Of a stretch of DNA of 64,000 nt, positions 49,477-58,216 are shown piece after piece. Both the position numbers and the translations under genes were made by a program. Below the pieces are notes generated by a model. It was not told where the DNA came from and ran no database searches. It worked only from the letters and a program-made list of their open reading frames with translations. The first letter of the stretch is position 1. Every line of letters begins with the position of its first letter. Origin of the DNA: Bacteroides sp. CAG:770 (lineage in GTDB: Bacteria > Bacteroidota > Bacteroidia > Bacteroidales > UBA932); contig FR890644.1 of assembly GCA_000435075.1 (NCBI GenBank), positions 13,707-77,706 on the forward strand, read 5' to 3'.

Positions 49477-51525
49477 TTATCTTCCGAAGTGAATCAAAAG
49501 TATAGAAATATCAGAAGGTGAAATACCCGAAATACGGGATGCCTGACCGATAGTTGCCGGTTTATATTTCAGAAGTTTCTGACGACATTCAATTGATAAA
49601 CCAGGAACCCTATCAAAGTCATAGTTGTCTGGAATCCAGAGGTTCTCCAGATGAGAAATCTTATCCGCAATCTGCTTTTCTCTCTCTATGTAACCTCTAT
49701 ACTTTACTAAGACTTCAGCATCCGAAATAATAGTATCTAGATATTTCTTGAATACCCTATTCTTATAATCACCCATAAACTCATTATTAAACTGCATCGA
49801 CTGATTAAACTGCAAAATCATCGAAGCGAAGTATAATGATTGATTATGACTTATATTAGATTCGGTAATATCTGCTGGAGTAGAATCTGGTAATATTGAA
49901 GAATCTACAGAGAACGATTCGATAAGTCTTGTTCCACGTGGAACAATATTAAGAATTTCAGAATACTCTACATTAGGGCGTGAAAGAACATCCTTAATAC
50001 GCTTGGATTCAGAAAGTGTTGCCTCACCGATAGAAGTGAAATAATCGTTGACCTGTTCTGAAGTAACATTGACTTTTTCTGCAAAATCAATTAACTCCTC
50101 TACCCTATCATACTTTCGCATAGTATATGAATACCTATACTCATCAGCCAGACCAATATTATGAGATAAGGCAGTAAGACGCTTATCAGCATTGTCCTGA
50201 CGAAGAAGTATCCTATACTCGGCACGGGAGGTAAACATTCGGTATGGTTCATCTACCCCCTTCGTCACGAGGTCATCAATAAGAACTCCTATATATGACT
50301 CATCTCTCTTGAGTATGAACGGGTCTTTTTCCTGAACAAACAAAGCAGCATTAATACCGGCCATCAATCCCTGAGCTGCGGCTTCTTCGTAACCAGTGGT
50401 TCCATTAATCTGACCGGCGAAGAATAAGCCTGGGATATCTTTCAATTCAAGACTTGACTTCAACTGAAGAGGATCGAAGAAATCATACTCCACTGCATAA
50501 GCCGGACGATAAATCTCTACATTCTCAAATCCGTCGATCGCTTTCAAGGCCTCGACCTGAATATCGAGAGGCAGTGAAGAAGAAAATCCTTGAAGGTAAT
50601 ATTCATTTGTAGAACGTCCTTCCGGCTCAAGGAAAAGCTGATGGGAATCCTTATCCGCGAAAGTTCTTAGTTTATCCTCAATGCTAGGACAATATCGAGG
50701 TCCCCTTCCATGAATAAGTCCGTTGAACAAAGGCGAGTCCGAGAAGCCGGAACGCAAAATGTCATGAACATTCTTATTGGTATGGAAAATAAAACAAGGC
50801 ATTTGTTCGTTTCCATTCTGCGCAGCAGACAAGAAAGGAAGATATGAGAACTTGTCGGGGTGGGTATCACCATATTGATAAACTGACTTCGAAAGGTCAA
50901 TACTCCTGATATCAATTCTTGGCGGTGTACCAGTCTTCATCCTATCGGTCTTCACTCCAAGAGAAACAAGTTGCTCAGTCAAACCATGAGTCGGAGACTC
51001 CCCTATCCTACCGCCAGGAAAATCCGTCCTGCCGATGAATATTTTTCCGTTAAGGAACGTTCCGGTAGTCAAAACAACTGCACGAGAATTGAAAATTGCA
51101 CCGGTAGATGTACGGACGCCTGAAATTTTCGAATTCTCAAAGAGGAAAGAAGTAACATTGTCAATGTAAACACTTAAGTTACAATTACTTTCGAGAATTT
51201 TGCGCCAGTAAAGGGAAAACTTGATTTTATCGCATTGGGCACGCGGACTCCACATTGCAGGTCCTTTGGAGCGATTCAGCATACGGAACTGCAAAGTAGA
51301 AGCATCCGTAACAATTCCTGTGTATCCTCCAAGAGCATCAATCTCACGTACAATCTGTCCTTTGGCAATTCCTCCTATCGAGGGATTGCAGGACATCTTG
51401 GCAAGACCAGTGAAATCAGAAGTTACCAGAAGTACGGAAGACCCCATAGTCGCAGCAGCCATTGCAGCTTCACAACCTGCATGTCCACCACCAACTACGA
51501 TTATATCGAATTGTTTTGCGTACAT
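49477..51525 (-). CDS. mnmG: tRNA uridine-5-carboxymethylaminomethyl modification enzyme MnmG
   Basis: A 682-residue FAD enzyme that with MnmE modifies U34 of several tRNAs. FAD motif IIVVGGGHAGCEAAMAAATMG opens the protein, then KMSCNPSIGGIAKGQIVREIDALGG, MKTGTPPRIDIRS, YCPSIEDKLRTF, FFAGQINGTTGYEEAAAQGL and FTSRAEYRILLRQDNADKRLT. It is longer than E. coli MnmG (629), with additions in the C-terminal half. The gene is AT-richer than its neighbours. A 16-bp parS match lies within it, coding Val-Pro-Arg-Gly-Thr. mnmG is often found near replication origins. Confidence 0.97.
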   Translation of the reverse strand: MYAKQFDIIVVGGGHAGCEAAMAAATMGSSVLLVTSDFTGLAKMSCNPSIGGIAKGQIVREIDALGGYTGIVTDASTLQFRMLNRSKGPAMWSPRAQCDKIKFSLYWRKILESNCNLSVYIDNVTSFLFENSKISGVRTSTGAIFNSRAVVLTTGTFLNGKIFIGRTDFPGGRIGESPTHGLTEQLVSLGVKTDRMKTGTPPRIDIRSIDLSKSVYQYGDTHPDKFSYLPFLSAAQNGNEQMPCFIFHTNKNVHDILRSGFSDSPLFNGLIHGRGPRYCPSIEDKLRTFADKDSHQLFLEPEGRSTNEYYLQGFSSSLPLDIQVEALKAIDGFENVEIYRPAYAVEYDFFDPLQLKSSLELKDIPGLFFAGQINGTTGYEEAAAQGLMAGINAALFVQEKDPFILKRDESYIGVLIDDLVTKGVDEPYRMFTSRAEYRILLRQDNADKRLTALSHNIGLADEYRYSYTMRKYDRVEELIDFAEKVNVTSEQVNDYFTSIGEATLSESKRIKDVLSRPNVEYSEILNIVPRGTRLIESFSVDSSILPDSTPADITESNISHNQSLYFASMILQFNQSMQFNNEFMGDYKNRVFKKYLDTIISDAEVLVKYRGYIEREKQIADKISHLENLWIPDNYDFDRVPGLSIECRQKLLKYKPATIGQASRISGISPSDISILLIHFGR
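49930..49945. other. parS centromere-like site inside mnmG
   Basis: TGTTCCACGTGGAACA is a perfect 16-bp palindrome and an exact match to the ParB-binding parS sequence described in Pseudomonas; the general bacterial consensus is TGTTnCACGTGnAACA. A single chance occurrence in 64 kb is very unlikely. parS sites lie mostly near oriC, and coding overlap is common. The protein sequence it encodes (VPRGT) does not require exactly these bases. Confidence 0.85.
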
Positions 51526-51530
51526 TTAAC

Positions 51531-51956
51531 TCAGTTATTAATATGATTTCTCAACTCGAGATAATAGTTCTCTTTCTCACGCATAACCTTCTGCTCCTCA
51601 TCAGTATGATCATCATAACCTATTAGATGAAGAAGTCCATGGACAATTACCCTATTGAGTTCATCTGAAAATTCCGTTTTATAATACTCCGCATTCTCAC
51701 GGACTGAGTCAATGCTGATGAACAAATCTCCTGAAAGAACATTCCCCTCACAGTAATCGAAAGTAATAATATCGGTAAAATAATCATGTCCGAGAAACTT
51801 GATATTCACATCGAGGATGTAATTGTCCGAACAGAAGATAATACAGATGTTGCCGAGTTTCTTCACTTCACTTTCAGCAACCATTTTGAGCCATGCATTA
51901 TTAAGACGCTTATGCTTGAACTCAAACTTAATGTCTTCAAGACTATAACTAACCAT
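51531..51956 (-). CDS. ybeY: Endoribonuclease YbeY (rRNA maturation factor)
   Basis: A 141-residue YbeY. The metal-binding HGLLHLIGYDDHTDEE motif (His106, His110, His117) is present, along with LNRVIVHGLLHL and MREKENYYLEL at the C-terminus. It matures the 16S rRNA 3' end and supports 70S quality control. It stops 5 bp before the mnmG start on the same strand, forming a two-gene unit. A TAGATTTG -7 box at 51983-51976 lies about 20 nt upstream. Confidence 0.95.
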   Translation of the reverse strand: MVSYSLEDIKFEFKHKRLNNAWLKMVAESEVKKLGNICIIFCSDNYILDVNIKFLGHDYFTDIITFDYCEGNVLSGDLFISIDSVRENAEYYKTEFSDELNRVIVHGLLHLIGYDDHTDEEQKVMREKENYYLELRNHINN

Positions 51957-52066
51957 ATCCTTATAATTAAGTTTGCAAATCTACAAAAAAGCGAGAAGAT
52001 AAACTTTGAAAAAGAAATATTTATTAATAACTTTGAAACGCGAATGGAAAAATAAAAAACATTGAC

Positions 52067-52762
52067 ATGGAAGTTAAAAAAACATCCAAGGCAAGCCTTG
52101 AGAACAAGCGATTCCTCTTTTTGGAGATTGGATTTGTTCTTACTCTAGTTATCGTTTTGGGAGCTTTCAACTGGTCCACAAAAGAAAAGCAGACTGCTGT
52201 TCTTGAAGCAGAGAATGCAGTAGTGGAAGTAGAGGACATGATTCCTATCACACAGGAGACACCTCCACCACCAGAAGTAGCACCTAAAATTCCTGTACTT
52301 TCCGACCAGATCGACGTTGTCGATGACAACATCAAAGTCGATGACAACATGTTCCAGAACCTCGAAGACGATGCAAATTCAGGCGTCGAGATTATGGACT
52401 ACATCGAAAGCGCACCGGAAGAGGAAACTGTAGAGGAAGAAGCTATTCCTTTCCAATTGGTAGAGGAAAAACCTTCATTCAATGGCGGAGACGCAAACGA
52501 ATTCTCTAAATGGGTGAACTCAAGACTTGTTTACCCTGAAATTGCAAAGGAGAATGGTGTTCAGGGTCGTGTAACTCTTCAGTTCACAGTAAACGCTGAC
52601 GGTACAGTATCCAATGTAAAGGTTCTTCGTGGCGTCGATTCCTCACTTGACAAAGAGGCTGTCAGAGTAGTTTCAAGCTCCCCTAAATGGAAGCCTGGTA
52701 AACAGAGAGACCGTGCGGTTAAAGTAACCTACACCTTCCCTGTAATTTTCCAGTTGAGATAA
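52067..52762 (+). CDS. TonB-family energy transducer
   Basis: A 231-residue protein with an N-terminal transmembrane helix (FLEIGFVLTLVIVLGAF, about residues 18-35), a proline- and acid-rich periplasmic spacer (ITQETPPPPEVAPKIPV, EEETVEEEAIPF) and the C-terminal TonB fold at about 140-231: EFSKWVNSRLVYPEIAKENGVQGRVTLQF, KVLRGVDSSLDKEAVRVV, and VKVTYTFPVIFQL. It would couple inner-membrane energy to receptors such as those at 15661 and 34003. It is divergent from ybeY; exbBD are not in the window. Confidence 0.93.
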   Translation: MEVKKTSKASLENKRFLFLEIGFVLTLVIVLGAFNWSTKEKQTAVLEAENAVVEVEDMIPITQETPPPPEVAPKIPVLSDQIDVVDDNIKVDDNMFQNLEDDANSGVEIMDYIESAPEEETVEEEAIPFQLVEEKPSFNGGDANEFSKWVNSRLVYPEIAKENGVQGRVTLQFTVNADGTVSNVKVLRGVDSSLDKEAVRVVSSSPKWKPGKQRDRAVKVTYTFPVIFQLR

Positions 52763-52782
52763 TTTATTTCTCCGGAATTAAT

Positions 52783-52814
52783 AAGGCTGTCCCCAATCAG
52801 GATGGCCTTTTTTA
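52783..52814 (+). terminator. Terminator after tonB
   Basis: AAGGCTGTCC and GGATGGCCTT pair around CCAATCA and are followed by TTTTT, 20 nt after the tonB stop and 9 nt before the hflX start. Confidence 0.8.
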
Positions 52815-52823
52815 TGATAAAAT

Positions 52824-54005
52824 ATGACGAATAACACGGAAAAAGCCGTCTTTGTGGGAATAATAACGGACAAAGACGATGAGAGAAAGGTATATGAATA
52901 CCTTGATGAACTTGAGTTTCTTGCTGAGACAGCAGGTGCTACGAGGGATAAAAAATTTGTGCAGCGACTTGACAGGCCTGATAACGCAACGTATATCAGG
53001 AGTGGAAAACTTCAGGAAATTGCTGAATATTGCGAAGAAAATGAGATAAGGTACGTAATCTTCGACGATGAACTTTCAGGCACTCAGCAGCGCAACATCG
53101 AGAAGATAATAAAGACATCGAGTGTCATTGACAGGACCAGTCTCATCCTCGAAATATTCGCGCAGCGGGCAAAAACCGCATACGCGAAAATGCAGGTAGA
53201 ACTTGCAAAATACAACTATATGTTGCCTAGGCTTGCGGGCATGTGGACCCACCTTGAGAGACAGCGAGGTGGTATGGGCACGAGAGGAGGTATGGGTGAA
53301 ACTCAGATTGAGATTGACCGCCGTATCGTAAAGGAGCGCATATCAAAACTTAAGGAACAGCTCAAGAAAGTCGACAGACAGATGGCCACCCAGCGTGGAA
53401 ACAGAGGGCAACTGGTAAGGCTTGCACTTGTAGGTTATACTAATGTCGGCAAGAGTACTCTCATGAATCTGCTCTCCAAGAGCGATGTATTTGCCGAGAA
53501 CAAACTCTTCGCAACATTGGATACGACTGTCAGAAAGGTCGTTTTGGAGAACGTGCCGTTCCTTCTCAGCGATACAGTAGGATTTATAAGAAAGCTTCCT
53601 ACGCAGCTCATAGAAGCCTTTAAAAGCACGTTGGACGAGGTAAGAGAAGCCGATATACTGATTCACGTAGTGGACATCTCACATCCGGGATTTGAGGAGC
53701 AGATGGAAGTCGTGGAGCAGACATTGAGGGACATAAAGGCTGACAATAAGCCTATATATGTCATTTTCAATAAGATCGACTCCTACACGTATGAGGAGTA
53801 CGATGAGTTTTCGCTGGAGCCGAAAGGCAAGAACAATGTTTCCCTTGAGGAACTTAAGAACAGCTGGATAGCGAAGGAGAAAACTCCATGCATATTCATA
53901 TCAGCCAAAGAGAAAATAGGCATTGACAAACTCAGAAACGACATCTACAAGATGGTAGCTGAAATTCATGCAGGAAGATATCCTTTCAATAATTTCCTCT
54001 GGTAG
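52824..54005 (+). CDS. hflX: GTPase HflX
   Basis: A 393-residue ribosome-associated GTPase that splits stalled or heat-damaged ribosomes. The N-terminal HflX domain shows VQRLDRPDNATYIRSGKLQEI and VIDRTSLILEIFAQRAKTAYAKMQVELA, with HLERQRGGMGTRGGMGETQIEIDRR before the G domain. Walker A is LVGYTNVGKSTL (about residue 204), then LFATLDTT, DTVGFI and NKID. Length is usual. It is downstream of tonB but separated by a terminator. Confidence 0.96.
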   Translation: MTNNTEKAVFVGIITDKDDERKVYEYLDELEFLAETAGATRDKKFVQRLDRPDNATYIRSGKLQEIAEYCEENEIRYVIFDDELSGTQQRNIEKIIKTSSVIDRTSLILEIFAQRAKTAYAKMQVELAKYNYMLPRLAGMWTHLERQRGGMGTRGGMGETQIEIDRRIVKERISKLKEQLKKVDRQMATQRGNRGQLVRLALVGYTNVGKSTLMNLLSKSDVFAENKLFATLDTTVRKVVLENVPFLLSDTVGFIRKLPTQLIEAFKSTLDEVREADILIHVVDISHPGFEEQMEVVEQTLRDIKADNKPIYVIFNKIDSYTYEEYDEFSLEPKGKNNVSLEELKNSWIAKEKTPCIFISAKEKIGIDKLRNDIYKMVAEIHAGRYPFNNFLW

Positions 54006-54016
54006 AAGAAAGTAAC

Positions 54017-54050
54017 AAAAAAAGGGTTGGCCAAACCGGTCAACCCTTTA
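54017..54050. terminator. Convergent terminator between hflX and sdhB
   Basis: AAAGGGTTGGCC pairs with GGTCAACCCTTTA around AAACC with A-rich DNA to the left and TTATTGT to the right; both converging transcripts could end here. Confidence 0.8.
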
Positions 54051-54068
54051 TTGTATATATTCAGTTTA

Positions 54069-54848
54069 TTATTCGCTGAATTTTGCTGCGAGGAACTCTC
54101 TGTTAAGACGTGCGATGTGGTCAACTGAAATACCCTTAGGGCACTCCATTTCGCAAGCACGGGTGTTAGTACAGTTACCGAATCCGAGTTCGTCCATCTT
54201 GGCAACCATAGCGCGGGCTCTTCTTGCAGCCTCTGGTCTTCCCTGAGGAAGGAGAGCAAGTGAGCTGACTCTGGCAGCAACGAAAAGCATTGCAGAACCA
54301 TTCTTACATGTAGCTACACAAGCACCGCAACCTACGCAAGCAGCTGCGTCCATACTCTTCTCTGCCTTATCATGAGGGATAAGAAGTGCATTTCCGTCCT
54401 GAGCAGAACCTGTACGGACAGAAATGAAGCCACCAGCCTGGAGGATCTTGTCGAAAGCAGTTCTATCTACAACGAGGTCCTTGATTACTGGAAAAGCTGC
54501 ACTTCTCCAAGGCTCTACTGTGATGGTAGCACCATTCTGGAAATGACGCATGAAAAGCTGGCAGGTAGTAACCTGATCATCCGGACCATGTGCCCTACCG
54601 TCAATATAAAGTGAGCAAGCACCGCAGATACCTTCACGGCAGTCATGGTCGAAAGACACAGGACCGCTGCTCTGACATCCTTTCTCTACAGCAACAGGAT
54701 CCTCTCCTTTTCTGACAAGCTGCTCGTTAAGAATATCAAGCATTTCGAGGAATGAAGCGTCCTCCTCAATTCCGGTTACGGAATATGTTTCAAAATGTCC
54801 CTGAGACTGGGCGTTTTTCTGACGCCATATTTTTAACTTGAAATCCAT
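54069..54848 (-). CDS. Succinate dehydrogenase/fumarate reductase iron-sulfur subunit
   Basis: A 259-residue protein with three Fe-S centres. Motif 1 is DCREGICGACSLYIDG (2Fe-2S); later are AACVGCGACVATCKNGSAM and CTNTRACEMECPKGIS (4Fe-4S and 3Fe-4S). It carries electrons from the flavoprotein subunit to quinone or from quinol to fumarate. It follows the flavoprotein gene by 5 bp. Length is normal for the Bacteroidota type. Confidence 0.96.
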   Translation of the reverse strand: MDFKLKIWRQKNAQSQGHFETYSVTGIEEDASFLEMLDILNEQLVRKGEDPVAVEKGCQSSGPVSFDHDCREGICGACSLYIDGRAHGPDDQVTTCQLFMRHFQNGATITVEPWRSAAFPVIKDLVVDRTAFDKILQAGGFISVRTGSAQDGNALLIPHDKAEKSMDAAACVGCGACVATCKNGSAMLFVAARVSSLALLPQGRPEAARRARAMVAKMDELGFGNCTNTRACEMECPKGISVDHIARLNREFLAAKFSE

Positions 54849-54853
54849 CTTAA

Positions 54854-56800
54854 TTAGTCTTTATAGTTTCTGGTAGCAACATGGATATTCTCATAAACGA
54901 GAGGCTCCTTGTGGAGTTCAGGTTCCTGACCTTCTCCCTTGTACTCCCAGGCAGCTACATACATATAGTTCTCATCGTCACGTTTAGCCTCGCCTTCCGG
55001 TGTCTGGCTTTCCTCACGGAAGTGACCTCCGCAGGATTCGTTACGGTTAAGAGCGTCCTTAGCCATAAGTTCACCTATATCGAAGAAATCTTCAAGTCTG
55101 AGAGCTTTCTCGAGTTCCTGGTTGAATTCATACTGGGTACCGGTTACGCGTACAGTCTTCCAGAATTCTTTGCGGAGTTCCTGAATCTCAGCGATACCTT
55201 TCTTAAGTCCTTCTGCAGTACGACCCATACCGATGTGCTCCCACATGATGTGTCCGAGTTTCTTATGGATAGAATCAACCGGCTCTGTACCCTTGACAGC
55301 GAAGAGTCTGTCAATTCTGTTCTGGACAGCCTTCTCAGCAGCGTCGAACTCAGGAGCAGAAGTATCTGTCTTAGGCTCTGCGAACTTGTGTGAGAGATAG
55401 TCACCGATAGTAACAGGCAGGATAAAGTAACCGTCAGCAAGACCCTGCATGAGGGCAGATGCGCCAAGACGGTTTCCACCATGATCTGAGAAGTTGGCCT
55501 CACCGATTGCATAAAGACCAGGGATAGTGGTCTGAAGATCGTAGTCAACCCAGATACCGCCCATAGTATAGTGGATAGCCGGGTAAATCATCATTGGCTC
55601 CTCCCAAGGGTTGGAAGCAGTAATCTTCTCATACATCTGGAAGAGGTTACCATAACGCTCAGCAACTCTCTGCTTACCGAGTCTCTCGATAGCATCCTTG
55701 AAATCAAGGAATACTGCGAGTCCGGTCTCATTGACACCGAAACCTGCATCGCATCTCTCCTTTGCTGCACGGGAAGCCACGTCACGGGGAACAAGGTTTC
55801 CGAATGCAGGGTAACGACGCTCGAGATAATAATCTCTATCCTCCTCTGCGATCTGTGAAGGTTTGATCTCATGCTTGCGGAGCTTCATGACATCTTCCAT
55901 CTTCTTAGGAACCCAGATACGTCCGTCATTACGGAGTGACTCTGACATAAGGGTCAGCTTGCACTGCTGGTCACCATGAACAGGAATACATGTAGGGTGA
56001 ATCTGAGCGAAAGCAGGGTTTGCGAAGTAAGCACCTTTCCTGAAGCACTGCATAGCAGCTGAACCGTTGCTGTTCATAGCATTGGTAGAAAGGAAATATG
56101 CGCGACCGTAACCGCCGGTAGCGATAACGACAGCATGTGCCCCGAATCTCTCAAGTTTACCTGTTACAAGGTTTCTTGCGATAATACCCTTAGCCTCACC
56201 ATTGATAACTACGAGGTCGAGCATCTCATGACGAGGATAGCTCTTCACTGTTCCTGCGGCAACCTGTCTGTTGAGAGCCGCATAAGCTCCGAGAAGAAGC
56301 TGCTGTCCGGTTTGTCCGCGGGCATAGAAGGTACGACTTACCTGAACACCACCGAAAGAACGGTTGGCAAGGTATCCGCCGTATTCTCTGGCGAAAGGAA
56401 TACCCTGAGCTACGCACTGGTCAATGATAGCGGCACTGACTTCTGCAAGACGATAGACGTTAGCCTCTCTACTACGATAGTCACCACCTTTAATGGTATC
56501 GTAGAAAAGACGATACACAGAGTCATTGTCATTCTGGTAGTTCTTGGCAGCATTGATACCGCCCTGAGCCGCGATAGAGTGTGCACGGCGAGGAGAATCA
56601 CTGATACAGAAAACCTTTACATTATAACCGAGCTCACCAAGTGTAGCAGCTGCAGATGCGCCGCCGAGACCTGTACCGACTACAATGATTTCAAGTTTCC
56701 TTTTGTTGTTAGGACTGACAAGACGAATTTCTGACTTCCTTTTGGTCCATTTTTCAGCCAAAGGTCCGTCAGGAATCTTTGAGATTAATTTATCGGCCAT
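54854..56800 (-). CDS. Succinate dehydrogenase/fumarate reductase flavoprotein subunit
   Basis: A 648-residue FAD protein of the fumarate reductase/succinate dehydrogenase class. IIVVGTGLGGASAAATLGELGY is the FAD-binding start; AHSIAAQGGINAAKNYQND contains the flavin-attachment histidine region; HPTCIPVHGDQQCKL, GNLVPRDVASRAAKE and NRLGASALMQGLADGYFI are further marks. It is the longer epsilon-type form seen in Bacteroidota, in which a di-heme cytochrome b gene normally lies directly upstream. Here the upstream 83 bp are non-coding and then ruvB ends, so the membrane anchor is not present. Confidence 0.96.
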   Translation of the reverse strand: MADKLISKIPDGPLAEKWTKRKSEIRLVSPNNKRKLEIIVVGTGLGGASAAATLGELGYNVKVFCISDSPRRAHSIAAQGGINAAKNYQNDNDSVYRLFYDTIKGGDYRSREANVYRLAEVSAAIIDQCVAQGIPFAREYGGYLANRSFGGVQVSRTFYARGQTGQQLLLGAYAALNRQVAAGTVKSYPRHEMLDLVVINGEAKGIIARNLVTGKLERFGAHAVVIATGGYGRAYFLSTNAMNSNGSAAMQCFRKGAYFANPAFAQIHPTCIPVHGDQQCKLTLMSESLRNDGRIWVPKKMEDVMKLRKHEIKPSQIAEEDRDYYLERRYPAFGNLVPRDVASRAAKERCDAGFGVNETGLAVFLDFKDAIERLGKQRVAERYGNLFQMYEKITASNPWEEPMMIYPAIHYTMGGIWVDYDLQTTIPGLYAIGEANFSDHGGNRLGASALMQGLADGYFILPVTIGDYLSHKFAEPKTDTSAPEFDAAEKAVQNRIDRLFAVKGTEPVDSIHKKLGHIMWEHIGMGRTAEGLKKGIAEIQELRKEFWKTVRVTGTQYEFNQELEKALRLEDFFDIGELMAKDALNRNESCGGHFREESQTPEGEAKRDDENYMYVAAWEYKGEGQEPELHKEPLVYENIHVATRNYKD

Positions 56801-56883
56801 TTTTAGTTATTATGAAAATTGTACAATTAATATGCAAGTTTAGTCATTTTTACTGAATAAACCTTGATTTTCACCAAGAAAAT

Positions 56884-57933
56884 CTAAAAAAGAGTATTCT
56901 GTATCACTTCCGGTTCGACAGGGCCTCTGTCAGGCTTTTCAATGCCAAGATGGGCATAAGCGAGATCAGTCACGACACGCCCCCTCGGAGTCCTCTGGAT
57001 AAACCCTTCTTTAATAAGGAAAGGCTCGTAAACTTCCTCCACCGAACCCTGGTCCTCCCCCACCGAAGTCGCGATCGTACTGATGCCTACCGGACCGCCC
57101 TTGAACTTCGTAATGATGCTGTAAAGAATCTTGTTGTCGATCTGATTCAAACCCCTCTTGTCAATGTTAAGAGCATTGAGCGCATAACGTGAAATTTTAA
57201 GGTCAATGTGACCGTCACCTTCGACCTGCGCGAAGTCCCTGACACGACGCAGAAGAGCATTCGCGATACGTGGAGTTCCGCGGCTTCTCAATGCTATTTC
57301 CATGGCTGCATCATCATCGATTCCGACACCCAGAAGAGCACTGTTCCTCTTCACGATTTTCACGAGTTCTGAAGCGTCATAATACTCCAATGAAAAGTCG
57401 ATTCCGAAGCGCGCCCTGAGAGGTGCTGTCAACAAACCTTTGCGGGTAGTCGCACCTACCAGAGTGAACGGTTTCAGGGCAAGTCTCACGGACCTTGCTC
57501 CCGGACCTTTATCTATAAGGATATCTATGGCGAACTGCTCCATCGCAGAATAGAGATACTCTTCCACAACAGGAGACAGACGATGGATCTCGTCGATAAA
57601 TAGAACATCTCCGGACTCCAGGGAAGTAAGCAGTCCGGCCAGATCTCCAGGCTTGTCAAGCACAGGACCGGAAGTGATTTTTATATTCACTCCAAGCTCG
57701 TTCGCGACAATGTTTGCAAGTGTGGTCTTGCCCAGACCCGGAGGCCCGTGAAAGAGCACATGGTCCAAGGCTTCACCTCTCATTTTCGCCGCCTTTATAA
57801 AGATTTTCAGGTTCGCCACAATCTTGTCCTGACCGGTGAAGTCAGTCAGTTCGTGAGGTCTGATTATTCCGTCTAAATCCTTATCTTTGTCCGTCCCGGC
57901 GGAATACGGTGTAAAATCGTCAGGCATTTTCAA
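56884..57933 (-). CDS. ruvB: Holliday junction branch migration helicase RuvB
   Basis: A 349-residue AAA+ motor. LDGIIRPHELTDFTGQDKIVANL opens the protein; Walker A is GPPGLGKTT (residues 63-71), Walker B is VLFIDEIHRLSP, sensor 1 is VGATTRKGLL, sensor 2/arginine-finger area is SRGTPRIANALLRRVRDFAQ and the winged helix is FIQRTPRGRVVTDLAYAHLG. It drives branch migration with RuvA. ATG 57927 (MPDDF) is an alternative start. It is divergent from mfd across the AT-rich spacer. Confidence 0.98.
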   Translation of the reverse strand: MKMPDDFTPYSAGTDKDKDLDGIIRPHELTDFTGQDKIVANLKIFIKAAKMRGEALDHVLFHGPPGLGKTTLANIVANELGVNIKITSGPVLDKPGDLAGLLTSLESGDVLFIDEIHRLSPVVEEYLYSAMEQFAIDILIDKGPGARSVRLALKPFTLVGATTRKGLLTAPLRARFGIDFSLEYYDASELVKIVKRNSALLGVGIDDDAAMEIALRSRGTPRIANALLRRVRDFAQVEGDGHIDLKISRYALNALNIDKRGLNQIDNKILYSIITKFKGGPVGISTIATSVGEDQGSVEEVYEPFLIKEGFIQRTPRGRVVTDLAYAHLGIEKPDRGPVEPEVIQNTLF

Positions 57934-58216
57934 AACAATATTATAAATACAAATTTACATATTTTTATTTTAATGTTGTTTTTATTAAGTTTGTTTAAAT
58001 GTTGATAACACTCACAACTCTCCTGAAAATCAATGTTTTGTATATGTTGAAAAATGTTGATATCTCTGAAGAGCTCCGAATGATAAAATGTGCGTAAAAT
58101 TATTTGCAATATACGTCGGGACTGTGCATAACATAAAAAACCGGGTTTGGTCAATTGACTTTTCAATTGATATCAACAGGCTTTTTAATAGGTTATCAAC
58201 CGAATTTTAAGGTGAA
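57934..58216. other. AT-rich divergent spacer with DnaA-box-like cluster (candidate oriC)
   Basis: Between the divergent ruvB and mfd genes lies 283 bp of very AT-rich DNA. Seven sequences within one to three bases of TGTGGATAA are visible: 58000-58008 (TGTTGATAA), 58045-58053 (TGTTGAAAA), 58055-58063 (TGTTGATAT), 58089-58097 (TGTGCGTAA), 58123-58131 (TGTGCATAA), and on the minus strand 58170-58178 (TGTTGATAT) and 58193-58201 (GGTTGATAA). A TAAATTTG -7 box toward ruvB is at 57957-57950. Genes to the left run mainly leftward and all to the right run rightward, as expected outward from an origin. None of the boxes is an exact TTATCCACA, so the call remains tentative. Confidence 0.45.
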
